The translations under genes were made by a program, and so were the position numbers. A stretch of 64,000 bases of DNA. Origin: Paludibacteraceae bacterium. Lineage in GTDB: Bacteria; Bacteroidota; Bacteroidia; Bacteroidales; Paludibacteraceae. Positions 1 through 8,078 of the stretch are shown in pieces (positions within the stretch are counted from its first letter, which is position 1; each line of letters begins with the position of its first letter). A model generated the notes under the pieces. It worked only from the letters and a program-made list of their open reading frames with translations, was not told where the DNA came from and ran no database searches. The DNA is taken from the NCBI GenBank assembly GCA_017649925.1, contig JAGCFX010000020.1, positions 32,844 to 96,843 of the forward strand, written 5' to 3'.

Positions 1-780
1 TGCTGGGGTGGCTCTACTTTCCTCGTCGCCGCTTGTCGTGACAAGAGCGTTTACGTTAACCCCGCTACTTCTGAAGGTTGGGCTGGTTTCCGTTGCTCGC
101 CGGAGTTCGTAGAGAAATGGTTGCCGCTTGATCAGACCGAGACTACGCTCTACAACGAGTTCGATATGCCTGGTATCTTGGGGGATGACCGCGCTATCCT
201 CTGTTCCAAACTTAACACCGACAAACCGGTCGTTTCTGCGGACACTACTATTGCTACCGCTGATTCTATTAGAACGCGTGGCGACATGGGTGAATTCTAC
301 AGCGGCTGGTCGATGCTCAAATGGACAGGTCGTTATATAGAGAACCCGAAGGGGGAAAATATCACTATCACGCCGCATAACGCACAGTTCCCCGATACAG
401 ACGTGCCGTTCATGCGTGTGGCTGAGGCTTATCTGACTTATGCTGAGGCTGTCTTCCGTGGCGCTCCTGCTAGCGGAATGTCGGCTGAGGACGCCGTTAA
501 GGCGCTTCGCGACCGTGCGCATAACGCTAAGCCGTTCACTATCGATGAGCAGTTCCTCCTCGATGAGTGGAGCCGTGAGTTCTATGCCGAAGGTCGTCGT
601 CGTATTGACCTCGTCCGCTTCGGTCAGTTTGCTGGACCGCAAGCTACATATCATTGGGAAGGTCGTGGAGGTAAGAAATCCTCCGAAGGACTTGTTTCCC
701 TCGATAAGAAATTCAATGTCTATCCGATTCCTGAGTCTGACATCGTCGCCGGTGGTCTTACCCAAACGGATGGCTATTAA
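1..780 (+). CDS. SusD/RagB-family nutrient-binding lipoprotein, C-terminal part (5' end outside window)
   Basis: The reading frame is open from the first base of the window to a TAA at 778-780, giving the last 259 residues of a protein that is normally 500-600 residues long. The family signatures of the SusD C-terminus are visible: an FMRVAEAYLTYAEA helix, a REFYAEGRRRIDLVRFG segment, and the usual ending (VYPIPESDI, then a QTDGY tail). SusD proteins are outer-membrane surface lipoproteins that bind glycans and cap a SusC TonB-dependent transporter, which probably lies just upstream. A SusE-like lipoprotein and a pullulanase follow, so the ligand is probably starch or glycogen (inference). 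The first in-frame TTG at 121 is not the start, because conserved sequence continues upstream of it. Confidence 0.93.
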   Translation, partial: CWGGSTFLVAACRDKSVYVNPATSEGWAGFRCSPEFVEKWLPLDQTETTLYNEFDMPGILGDDRAILCSKLNTDKPVVSADTTIATADSIRTRGDMGEFYSGWSMLKWTGRYIENPKGENITITPHNAQFPDTDVPFMRVAEAYLTYAEAVFRGAPASGMSAEDAVKALRDRAHNAKPFTIDEQFLLDEWSREFYAEGRRRIDLVRFGQFAGPQATYHWEGRGGKKSSEGLVSLDKKFNVYPIPESDIVAGGLTQTDGY

Positions 781-860
781 TAAGACACAAAGGATACAAA
801 TACAAGATATATCCTTGTAAATAAATCTTTTTTATTAACAATTTTTTAAAACAAAACATC

Positions 861-1757
861 ATGAAAAAATTATTTTTAGCCGTTATGGCTGTAGCTACCA
901 TTGCTATGGTAGGTTGTAAAAAGGGTGGTAACGAGCCCGTAGGTCCTGTAGGTCCTGGTGGTGGCGGCGGTGGCGGAGAAACCGAAGTTGAGGAGACTCC
1001 TGAAGTAGCTGCTCCGGCTGCTGGTTCTGTTACTCTCGTTATCCAGATTCCGGAAGGAACTGAGTGCAACGGTATCGCTTTCAAGGGTACTTTGGATGGC
1101 TCTAAATGGAGTGGAGAAGACACCTATGTATCGGAGACAACTGCAGAAGCTTCTTCTGCTGAGTGCATTAAGTTCGCTAAAGTTGAAGGCAAGAAGACTT
1201 GGTTCCAGGCTACATTCAAATTGGGTGAAGCTGGTCTGAAAGGTAAAGTTTGCTTGATTTACAAAGGCGACAAAAACTGGCAAGGCCAATTTGAGAACTG
1301 GGAGATCATTGAAAGTTACACTACTTCTGAGACTTCTATCTCCGGTGACGGTAACCTTGAGATTGCTACCTCTGGTCTCGTTTATGTAAAGATTGGTGGC
1401 TGGCAGAAATCTGAGTGCGCTGCTGCTAAGCTGACTCCGCGTAAGATCACTCTGATTGCTCCGACGAACCAATGTGGTGCAGCTACTCCGACCGTTGTTG
1501 GTACATTCAACAACTGGAACGAGAAAGAGTTCCCGATGACAAAAGTCGCTGGTAAGGACAATACTTGGGAGGCTACTATCCAAGCAGAGGACAAAGACAA
1601 ATTCAAATTTGGTACTACTGATGGTTGGGAAGGCCAAATCAAAGTTTACGATGCAGAGAAAGACGAGTGGAATGACAATGGTGACGTCGAAATCGGTACA
1701 AAAACCGAGTTCACGATTGACTACTCCGCTGGTAAATGGGGTGGTTGCACGGAATAA
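861..1757 (+). CDS. SusE/SusF-like starch-binding surface lipoprotein
   Basis: This 298-residue protein begins with a lipoprotein signal whose lipobox ends at Cys19 (AMVGC). A glycine-rich linker follows at about residues 32-38. Two beta-rich regions come next: about residues 52-185, and about 195-298, which starts with an APTNQ segment and contains VVGTFNNWN, typical of starch-binding E-set modules. It lies 80 bp after the susD-like gene and before a strong terminator, so it is probably the last gene of a susCD-type operon. In known Sus systems SusE and SusF hold starch at the cell surface without cleaving it. The role here is inferred from layout and fold. The exact subfamily is uncertain. 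Confidence 0.8.
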   Translation: MKKLFLAVMAVATIAMVGCKKGGNEPVGPVGPGGGGGGGETEVEETPEVAAPAAGSVTLVIQIPEGTECNGIAFKGTLDGSKWSGEDTYVSETTAEASSAECIKFAKVEGKKTWFQATFKLGEAGLKGKVCLIYKGDKNWQGQFENWEIIESYTTSETSISGDGNLEIATSGLVYVKIGGWQKSECAAAKLTPRKITLIAPTNQCGAATPTVVGTFNNWNEKEFPMTKVAGKDNTWEATIQAEDKDKFKFGTTDGWEGQIKVYDAEKDEWNDNGDVEIGTKTEFTIDYSAGKWGGCTE

Positions 1758-1779
1758 TTTCATTGCAAATTCTTTAAAG

Positions 1780-1812
1780 GATAGCCTGAGTTCGCTCAGG
1801 CTATCTTTCTTT
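1780..1812 (+). terminator. Rho-independent terminator after the SusD/SusE unit
   Basis: A perfect 11-bp stem (GATAGCCTGAG with CTCAGGCTATC) closes a TTCG loop at 1791-1794. It is followed by a T-rich run. It lies 23 bp after the SusE-like stop codon. Confidence 0.92.
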
Positions 1813-1828
1813 TTCATCCCTTCTCCAA

Positions 1829-1872
1829 ACCAATTACGCCCCAATTACGAGTCAACATCGAACCAATATCGT
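1829..1872. repeat. 11-bp-period tandem array, locus 1 (4 units)
   Basis: Four consecutive units of exactly 11 bp can be read: ACCAATTACGC, CCCAATTACGA, GTCAACATCGA, ACCAATATCGT. They resemble the units at 9126-9180 and, reverse-complemented, those at 23035-23067. The array lies between a terminator and the pullulanase promoter. Confidence 0.85.
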
Positions 1873-1887
1873 ATCCTACCCACCCTT

Positions 1888-1906
1888 ATATATACTTTGT
1901 ATATAT
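1888..1906. promoter_or_regulatory. Palindrome ATATATAC-TTT-GTATATAT upstream of the pullulanase promoter
   Basis: This is an 8-bp inverted repeat with a 3-nt spacer. It ends 33 nt before the -33 element at 1939. A very similar TATATAC-rich pair sits the same distance from the promoter at 43394. It could be an operator for a starch regulator, but that is only inference. Confidence 0.4.
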
Positions 1907-1938
1907 CCTGTGATTTTGATTTTTTTTACATATTTTTA

Positions 1939-1970
1939 TTTGTATATCTCGAAAAAAAGTAGTACCTTTG
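1939..1970 (+). promoter_or_regulatory. Bacteroidetes-type promoter for the pullulanase gene
   Basis: The -33 TTTG is at 1939-1942 and the -7 TACCTTTG at 1963-1970, with a 20-nt spacer. The spacer starts with TATATCTC followed by an A tract. Confidence 0.85.
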
Positions 1971-2002
1971 CAGCAATTATTACAATATTTACCTTTCGTA
2001 TC

Positions 2003-3904
2003 ATGAAAAAACTTGCAATTCTTATGCTTACTGTAGCATTGATGGCTTGTGCAAACAAGCAAGCGCGTTTGGAAAACGAATGCCTCTATTCTTCTCGTAA
2101 CGCACAATTTGCCTTCTGGTCCAATATCGCTGAACAAATGGAAGTGCGGCTTTATGACGATGCCCAAACGACAACGTTTGAGGCAGTTCCGTTAACCAAA
2201 GGCGATGATGATTTCTGGCGTGCCAAAGTGCGCGGCGACCTTGCCGGAAAGTATTATACCGTTCGTTCTTTCCAAAATGGCGCGTGGTCGGAAGAATCGC
2301 CCGGCATCTTTGCGAAAGCGGTAAGCGTGAATGGCGCCCGCGCTGCTATTTTGGACTTGCGGCAGACGAATCCGGATGGCTGGGCAAACGACCGTCGCCC
2401 CGAAATGACCGATCCGACAGATATTGTAATCTACGAGACGCACATACGCGATTTCACGATGTCGCCCAACTCTGGCGTTACTCATAAAGGGCAATTCCTC
2501 GGCTTGGCTGAACGCGTGGATTATCTCAAGGAACTCGGTATCACACATCTCCAAATCCTGCCTTTCTTTGACTACGGCAGCATTGACGAGACTAAAACAA
2601 TATCAAACAACGTCAAACCATCTCAAACAACATCAAACCTATACAACTGGGGTTATGATCCGGTCAATTACAATGTGCCGGAAGGCGGTTATTCTTCTGA
2701 CCCATACAATCCCTCTGCCCGCATTCGCGAAGCGAAAGCGATGATTATGGCATTACACGCAGACGGAATACGCGTAGTGATGGACGTTGTTTATAATCAT
2801 ACTTATAATGCCGAAGGCTGTGCGCTCGGACGCGTTGTGCCGTATTATTTTTATCGCATGAACGCTGACGGCACTTATGCTAATGGCTCCGCTTGCGGAA
2901 ATGAGACCGCCAGCGACCATGAGATGATGCGTCAGTTCATGATTGAGTCTGTTTGCTATTGGGCGCGCGAGTATCATATTGATGGCTTCCGCTTTGACCT
3001 TATGGGCATTCATGACCAAGAGACCATGCGTCAGATTCGTGCAGCGCTGGATGAGATTGATCCGTCCATTCTCACTTATGGCGAAGGATGGTCTGCCACT
3101 GCGCCCGCTTATCCCGCAGAGCAACTGGCGATGAAAAAATACACATATCTGATGCCGCGTGTTGGCGCTTTCAGTGATGACATCCGTAATGCTCTTATTG
3201 GTTCGCCTTTTGATCACGAGCGTGGCTTTGCTTCCGGCAATCCCGCAGGAGTCAAAGATGTGATGCGCGGACTCATCGCTTGCCCCGAATGGAGTGGGGA
3301 ACCCGCGCAGCATATCAGTTATATCACCTGTCATGATAACTATTGCCTGCGCGACCGCATTGCCGTGAGTGCGCCCGAAGAATCGCAAGCCACGCAACTC
3401 CGCATGAATAAATTGGCGCAGACGGCGGTTCTTGTCTCGCAGGGCACTGCATTCCTTTACGGAGGAGAAGAAGTGTTCCGCACCAAAAGAGGTATTGACA
3501 ATAGTTATCAAAGCCCCGATAGTATCAATGTGATTGCTTGGGAGAATCGTTCGCAGTTCAGCGACTTATATACCTATTATCGTCAGATGATTGCTATCCG
3601 CCGCGCGCACAAAGGTTTCCGTCTTGGTGCTGCAGATGCGGTAAAAGAGCATGTGGAATTCTTACCGACGGATAACGAGAATCTTATTATCTACGCTATC
3701 AAGGATCTGGAAGGTATCGATACTGCCAAATCGCTGATAGTCCTTCTCAATGGAAGTGCCAAAACGGCAGAAGCAGAAATTCCCGAAGCTGAATACACCG
3801 TGTTGGCGCATGATGGCGAAGCTGACGCGCAGGGCTTGGGACTTCTCCGAACCAACCGAGTGACGGTAGAGCCTTACTCCGCCACTATTTTGGCTCAAAA
3901 CTGA
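2003..3904 (+). CDS. pulA: Type I pullulanase (GH13), surface lipoprotein
   Basis: Alpha-1,6-glucan debranching enzyme of about 633 residues that cuts branch points in starch, pullulan or glycogen. The type I pullulanase signature YNWGYDP starts at residue 214. The GH13 blocks follow: DVVYNHTY, GFRFDLMG with nucleophile Asp332, TYGEGW with acid Glu361, and CHDN at residue 444. The N-terminus is a lipoprotein signal (LMACANKQ). I chose ATG 2003 because the signal peptide begins there and it follows the promoter at 1939-1970; an upstream in-frame start at 1910 would precede the promoter. A 10-bp tandem array encodes the Asn/Thr/Ser-rich stretch just before YNWGYDP. The 3' end overlaps the convergent GH2 gene by 20 bp. 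Confidence 0.92.
   Translation: MKKLAILMLTVALMACANKQARLENECLYSSRNAQFAFWSNIAEQMEVRLYDDAQTTTFEAVPLTKGDDDFWRAKVRGDLAGKYYTVRSFQNGAWSEESPGIFAKAVSVNGARAAILDLRQTNPDGWANDRRPEMTDPTDIVIYETHIRDFTMSPNSGVTHKGQFLGLAERVDYLKELGITHLQILPFFDYGSIDETKTISNNVKPSQTTSNLYNWGYDPVNYNVPEGGYSSDPYNPSARIREAKAMIMALHADGIRVVMDVVYNHTYNAEGCALGRVVPYYFYRMNADGTYANGSACGNETASDHEMMRQFMIESVCYWAREYHIDGFRFDLMGIHDQETMRQIRAALDEIDPSILTYGEGWSATAPAYPAEQLAMKKYTYLMPRVGAFSDDIRNALIGSPFDHERGFASGNPAGVKDVMRGLIACPEWSGEPAQHISYITCHDNYCLRDRIAVSAPEESQATQLRMNKLAQTAVLVSQGTAFLYGGEEVFRTKRGIDNSYQSPDSINVIAWENRSQFSDLYTYYRQMIAIRRAHKGFRLGAADAVKEHVEFLPTDNENLIIYAIKDLEGIDTAKSLIVLLNGSAKTAEAEIPEAEYTVLAHDGEADAQGLGLLRTNRVTVEPYSATILAQN
2591..2640. repeat. 10-bp-period tandem array inside the pullulanase gene
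   Basis: Five 10-bp units sit in register: actaaaacaa, tatcaaacaa, cgtcaaacca, tctcaaacaa, catcaaacct. They encode residues 197-213, a low-complexity stretch directly before the conserved YNWGYDP motif. The same unit type recurs at 44502-44540. Confidence 0.85.
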
Positions 3905-6290
3905 AAGTGCCTTTCCAGCCTTTCTTGAGAATAAAGGTACATTGACCGGCAAAAGCGTGCATCTGCGGTTGAACAAAACTGTCAAGGCACGCTGCATCGC
4001 CGTTGGCCGCTGCCACAAATCCGTCACCCTCGTAGCGAATCAGATTGTCGGCAAACGGGCAGAGGTTGCCTTTTTTGTCCACCACCCGGATCGTCATATA
4101 GCATAACTCCTCTGGATGCTCTTTCTCGTTGGCCCAGATAATCTCCAGATGATCCGGCTCGCTGGCGGTATTGATGAATACGCGCTCCGCCTCACGACCA
4201 CTCTTGTCGTATGCTACTACTTTCAGCGTGCCTTTCTTATACGGCACGTCGAACCACATCAATCGGTAACGCGGCAGTAACTCTGGTCGTGGAGCAGAAC
4301 CCCATTCCGGCACTTCAAACTGACCCACTTTGGGCATTGCACTCACGCCTTTGATGGTTTTGCCTTTCGCCAGTTGTTGCGTCTCTTTGGCGGTTGCAAA
4401 ACGTAACCTGCCGTAACTCTTCTTATTCACAAATAGCTCCGCGCTCGGATAATTGGTATAGCAGGAAACGGTTACTTTGTCCTTTTTGCCCCAGTTCCAG
4501 TGCGGTAACACGTGCAGTGTCTTGTCTTTCTTGTTCCATTGACTCCGATACAACCAGTACCGGTCTTTTGGCAGCGATGCCAAATCGATAATGCCGAAAT
4601 AACTGCTGTGACTAGGCCATGCGTCTGTGTCATAAGGCGATGGCTCACCTAAATAGTCAAAACCTGTCCAAACGAACTGTCCTAACGTCCAGTCATAATC
4701 ATCCTGCAGTTGGAAATCCTGTTCCGGCAGTCCGGACCACGCGCAGTATTCAAGGTCGTAACCGGATGACTGATTGTCCGGATATTTGGCGTCGGGTTGA
4801 ATGACTGCAGGCAGTTTATATACGCCGCGCGAGGATACGGTTGAAGCCGTCTCGCTGCCTAGAATCATTTTCTGCGGCAGGTTTTCATAACCTTCTATAT
4901 ATCGGCTCGTGCGGTAATTGAATCCCGGCAACTCTACCGCTGCGCCAAAGCCGTTATGAATTACCTGTTTCGCTTGGTCCATACCGTTCGTAACTGGTCG
5001 GGTAGGGTCTAACTGATGGAATAACTCCTGCAGTTCCGTCACGATCTTAATGCCGTCGTCCAGCACTTGATTCCAAACTTCGTTACCACTCGACCATAAC
5101 ATTACGCAGGCATTGTTGCGGTAATGTTTGACCATATTGGTGATGTCCCATTTCCACCAGTCTGCAAACTCTTTGCTGTAATCATTTTCCGTCTTGCCGT
5201 GGTTCCAGACGTCAAAAGGCTCAATCATCATCATCATACCCATCTCGTCGCATAATTCTACCAACTCCGGCGCAGGCATGTTATGACTTGTGCGGATGGC
5301 ATCGCAACCCATGTTCTGCAGCATTTTTAGTTGGTGACGCAACGCATCTTTATGTACTGCCGCACCCAACGGACCTAAGTCATGGTGCAGACAAACGCCT
5401 TTGAACTTACGCGTCTTGCCGTTCAACTGAAAACCGTGTTCTTTGGTATAACTGATGCTCCGGATTCCGAAAGTGGTCTCTTTGACGTCCAGCACCTCGC
5501 TGCCTCGCATAACGCGAGTGCGCGCCAAGTGCAGATGCGGTGTTTCAGGGCTCCATAACTGCGGTTTGAGAATATCCACGTAATCCTGTTGTCCGTGCAA
5601 CGTAGCAATCACTTCACCTTCAAAGATAATGTCCGTCTCTACTTGTACGCCAGCCGCTTCGGCGGTGGTTTCATCTACGCCGTTTTGCAAATCCACCGTC
5701 ACTTCAACACGCGCCCGCTCGCTTGTCACTTCCGGTGTCCGCACCAACACACCGAATGTTGGCACGTGAATAGGATGGCTCTCTAATAAATGTACGTTTC
5801 TATATAATCCTGCGCCTGGATACCAACGGCTTTGCTGAGGTTTGTTTTCCAGCCAAACATCAATATCCACGCTGTCTCCGGTAATGAGTTGTGGCAAAAT
5901 ATAGCAATCAAACGTATTGTATCCGTACGGCCAGTAAACCATCTCTTCGCCATTTACATATACATCGGCATGACTCATCGCTCCGTCAAAGACAAGTGTA
6001 TAAAAACGGTCTTTGTTCACCGCCACGCGCGTCTTGTAGTGCCCTTTGCCCATCCATGGCAGTCCACCGCTACGCCCAGTTTTCCATGTCGGCTCACTCT
6101 CTCCATTCTGCACCACAATAACTTCCTGTAAGTCATTCGCACGGTCAAAAGGACCGCTGATGGCCCAATCGTGCGGCACGGTCACTTCATGCCATGTGGT
6201 ATCTACATTCGGCATCTGGTCCGAAGGTTCTTGCCGGAATTGCCAACTCGTCAGCAACGTGCTGATGGCTAATAGGATACTGATATTCAT
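3885..6290 (-). CDS. Glycoside hydrolase family 2 beta-galactosidase-like enzyme
   Basis: This 801-residue protein has GH2 architecture: an N-terminal jelly-roll sugar-binding domain, immunoglobulin-like domains and a central TIM barrel. The acid/base is Glu404 in SSGNEVW and the nucleophile is Glu480 in ILGSETAS. C-terminal Ig-like domains follow. The N-terminus is hydrophobic (MNISILLAIS), which suits export to the periplasm. Beta-galactosidase is the usual activity for this architecture in Bacteroidales, but other GH2 specificities cannot be excluded. It has its own promoter at 6332-6363. Its last codons overlap the convergent pullulanase gene. It is not an obvious part of the starch locus. 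Confidence 0.9.
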   Translation of the reverse strand: MNISILLAISTLLTSWQFRQEPSDQMPNVDTTWHEVTVPHDWAISGPFDRANDLQEVIVVQNGESEPTWKTGRSGGLPWMGKGHYKTRVAVNKDRFYTLVFDGAMSHADVYVNGEEMVYWPYGYNTFDCYILPQLITGDSVDIDVWLENKPQQSRWYPGAGLYRNVHLLESHPIHVPTFGVLVRTPEVTSERARVEVTVDLQNGVDETTAEAAGVQVETDIIFEGEVIATLHGQQDYVDILKPQLWSPETPHLHLARTRVMRGSEVLDVKETTFGIRSISYTKEHGFQLNGKTRKFKGVCLHHDLGPLGAAVHKDALRHQLKMLQNMGCDAIRTSHNMPAPELVELCDEMGMMMMIEPFDVWNHGKTENDYSKEFADWWKWDITNMVKHYRNNACVMLWSSGNEVWNQVLDDGIKIVTELQELFHQLDPTRPVTNGMDQAKQVIHNGFGAAVELPGFNYRTSRYIEGYENLPQKMILGSETASTVSSRGVYKLPAVIQPDAKYPDNQSSGYDLEYCAWSGLPEQDFQLQDDYDWTLGQFVWTGFDYLGEPSPYDTDAWPSHSSYFGIIDLASLPKDRYWLYRSQWNKKDKTLHVLPHWNWGKKDKVTVSCYTNYPSAELFVNKKSYGRLRFATAKETQQLAKGKTIKGVSAMPKVGQFEVPEWGSAPRPELLPRYRLMWFDVPYKKGTLKVVAYDKSGREAERVFINTASEPDHLEIIWANEKEHPEELCYMTIRVVDKKGNLCPFADNLIRYEGDGFVAAANGDAACLDSFVQPQMHAFAGQCTFILKKGWKGTFSFEPK

Positions 6291-6331
6291 AATACGCGTT
6301 TTCTAGAATTCTGATTGCTTGAATTTGCCTG

Positions 6332-6363
6332 CAAAAGTACAAAAAAAATCGCATATATACAAA
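6332..6363 (-). promoter_or_regulatory. Promoter for the GH2 gene
   Basis: On the minus strand the -7 TACTTTTG is at 6339-6332 and the -33 TTTG at 6363-6360, with a 20-nt spacer. It is divergent from the promoter at 6402. Confidence 0.8.
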
Positions 6364-6401
6364 CAAAATACAGATTTATGTTAAAAAACATATTAAAATT
6401 G

Positions 6402-6432
6402 TTGTGTATGTCGAAAAAAAGTAGTAACTTTG
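6402..6432 (+). promoter_or_regulatory. Promoter for the membrane protein gene at 6481
   Basis: The -33 TTG is at 6402-6404 and the -7 TAACTTTG at 6425-6432, with a 20-nt spacer beginning TGTATGTC followed by an A tract. Confidence 0.82.
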
Positions 6433-6480
6433 CAGCGAAAACAAAAATATGCAGTTATTAACCGTTAAATCTTATAAGCT

Positions 6481-7236
6481 ATGACAAACGTACAATTGGA
6501 AATTCTTCTTTATTCACTCCTCTTCGTCCTTATTGGACTGATGTTGGTTTCTTTCTTCTTGGTGTTTAACTGGTTTGATGCGCGCGATCGTCTGAAAGTT
6601 GTGCGTGAAGTTACGCGTGAGCAGACTATCAATGCTATCCGCCATGCCCATAATAAATGCCGTATATTGCTTTATATTAGCCTTATTCTGGCTATCGCGT
6701 ATATACCTATTCCCTTCTCGCTGGGCGATTTCTATGGTACGCTGGCTTATCCCGCTGTGGTTATTCTGGCGGACCTCTTGATGCTGATTACGCTTCGCAT
6801 GGGAGCGAAAAAAGCAATCGCCAGTATCAATGATTACGTGATTGAGAATGAGGAACATGTGCGTGAGGCGGCTATAGCGCGTGAGCATGTGCGCGAGCAG
6901 TGGCGTAAAGAAGCGCCGGTGCTCAATCCGCAGGCAATGGAAATCATTCACGAGTCGCTGGGCGAGAACTATGAGGTATGGTTCAAACATGACATTCTCG
7001 TTGGTCGTGATATATTGGCGAACGTAGAAGACGGTGTGTTGTATGCTCAGGGAGTGGTAGTGCCGTTCTCCGATATCATGGAGGTGCGCCGAGGCAGAAA
7101 GGACCTCAAATTGGTGACCATCAATAGTATGCACCCCTTCATTACGCTGGACTTCGGTATTCTGCCTATCAATCCCGAGACTGGTAATAAATACCAGGAC
7201 GAGATAGCAGAGAAGATTGAGAAACTGATGCAATAA
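6481..7236 (+). CDS. Hypothetical inner-membrane protein with cytosolic C-terminal domain
   Basis: I do not recognise this 251-residue protein. Hydrophobic helices are seen at about residues 7-30, 62-80 and 84-105, the last two close together. A charged, probably helical segment follows (about 110-150, rich in REHVREQW-type residues). A soluble domain of about 100 residues ends the protein; its pattern (VLVGRDILANVEDG, then VPFSDIMEVRRGRKDL) resembles small YcxB- or PH-like membrane-associated domains. It stands alone between its own promoter and a terminator. No function is assigned. Confidence 0.75.
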   Translation: MTNVQLEILLYSLLFVLIGLMLVSFFLVFNWFDARDRLKVVREVTREQTINAIRHAHNKCRILLYISLILAIAYIPIPFSLGDFYGTLAYPAVVILADLLMLITLRMGAKKAIASINDYVIENEEHVREAAIAREHVREQWRKEAPVLNPQAMEIIHESLGENYEVWFKHDILVGRDILANVEDGVLYAQGVVVPFSDIMEVRRGRKDLKLVTINSMHPFITLDFGILPINPETGNKYQDEIAEKIEKLMQ

Positions 7237-7240
7237 AAAA

Positions 7241-7263
7241 AGAGGCACACGCCTCTTTTTTTT
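7241..7263. terminator. Bidirectional terminator between the 6481 gene and panB
   Basis: The stem AGAGGC/GCCTCT has an ACAC loop, with A residues before it and a T run after it. It can therefore end both the plus-strand gene and the convergent panB unit. The panB stop codon lies at its right edge. Confidence 0.88.
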
Positions 7264-8077
7264 AGTAACTTTCTTCTTCGTTAGGAAAACTACTATCTTT
7301 TACCGCATCTATATAGGCGCTTGCCGCACCCTTCACTTCCTCTGCCAACTTCGCGAAATGGCGGAGGAACTTCGGCTTGAAGCCCTGGTTCAATCCTAAC
7401 ATATCGTGCAGCACGAGTACTTGTCCGTCGCATTTATTGCCGGCACCGATGCCGATGACCGGACAACCGACGGCTTTCGTTACGCGTTCTGCCAGTGCCG
7501 CAGGTATCTTCTCCAGCACAATGCTGAAACAGCCTGCCTCGTCCAGTAACTTTGCGTCATGCACTAATTTCTCCGCTTCTGCCTCCTCTTTGGCTCTCAA
7601 TCTGTAGCCGCCGAACTGATTCACACTCTGAGGCGTCAATCCTAGATGACCCATCACAGGCACACCCGCTTGAATCATATGTTTGATAGCAGGCAAGATC
7701 TCTTCGCCGCCTTCCAGTTTCACGGCATCACAACCGCTCTCTTTGAGGATTTTAATGGCATTACGTACCGCATCTTCTTCGCTTACCTGATAACTGCCAA
7801 AGGGCATATCGCAAACCACCAACGCATGCTGTGCCGCGCGCACAACACCTTTCGTGAGGAAGATCATCTCATCCACCGTAATAGGCAGCGTGTATTGGTT
7901 GCCGCATACCACGTTGCTCGCGCTGTCGCCGACAAGCAGAATATCGATGCCGGCCTCATCTACCAGACTTGCCAGTGTGAAATCGTAACTTGTCAGCATG
8001 GCAATCTTCTCTCCGTTTGCCTTCATCTGACGCAACTTAGCCGTAGTCATCCGACTGTTTTGTACATGTACACTCAT
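7262..8077 (-). CDS. panB: 3-methyl-2-oxobutanoate hydroxymethyltransferase (ketopantoate hydroxymethyltransferase)
   Basis: PanB transfers a hydroxymethyl group from methylenetetrahydrofolate to 2-oxoisovalerate to make ketopantoate, the first step of pantothenate and CoA synthesis in the cytosol. At 271 residues it has the normal family length. Family motifs are present: LTSYDFTLASLVDEAGIDILLVGDS in outline, DMPFGSYQ, VKLEGG, MGHLGLTPQ and GIGAG. Its start is 1 nt after the stop of the FecCD permease gene, so the two are probably co-transcribed from the promoter at 9065-9095. No other pan genes are in the window. Confidence 0.96.
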   Translation of the reverse strand: MSVHVQNSRMTTAKLRQMKANGEKIAMLTSYDFTLASLVDEAGIDILLVGDSASNVVCGNQYTLPITVDEMIFLTKGVVRAAQHALVVCDMPFGSYQVSEEDAVRNAIKILKESGCDAVKLEGGEEILPAIKHMIQAGVPVMGHLGLTPQSVNQFGGYRLRAKEEAEAEKLVHDAKLLDEAGCFSIVLEKIPAALAERVTKAVGCPVIGIGAGNKCDGQVLVLHDMLGLNQGFKPKFLRHFAKLAEEVKGAASAYIDAVKDSSFPNEEESY

Positions 8078-8078
8078 A

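Noticed and set aside
876-1844. 322-codon open frame on the minus strand
   Set aside because: It lies opposite the SusE-like lipoprotein gene, has no family features, and crosses the terminator.
1910-2002. Longer N-terminus for the pullulanase from ATG 1910
   Set aside because: It would start upstream of the promoter and hide the lipoprotein signal.
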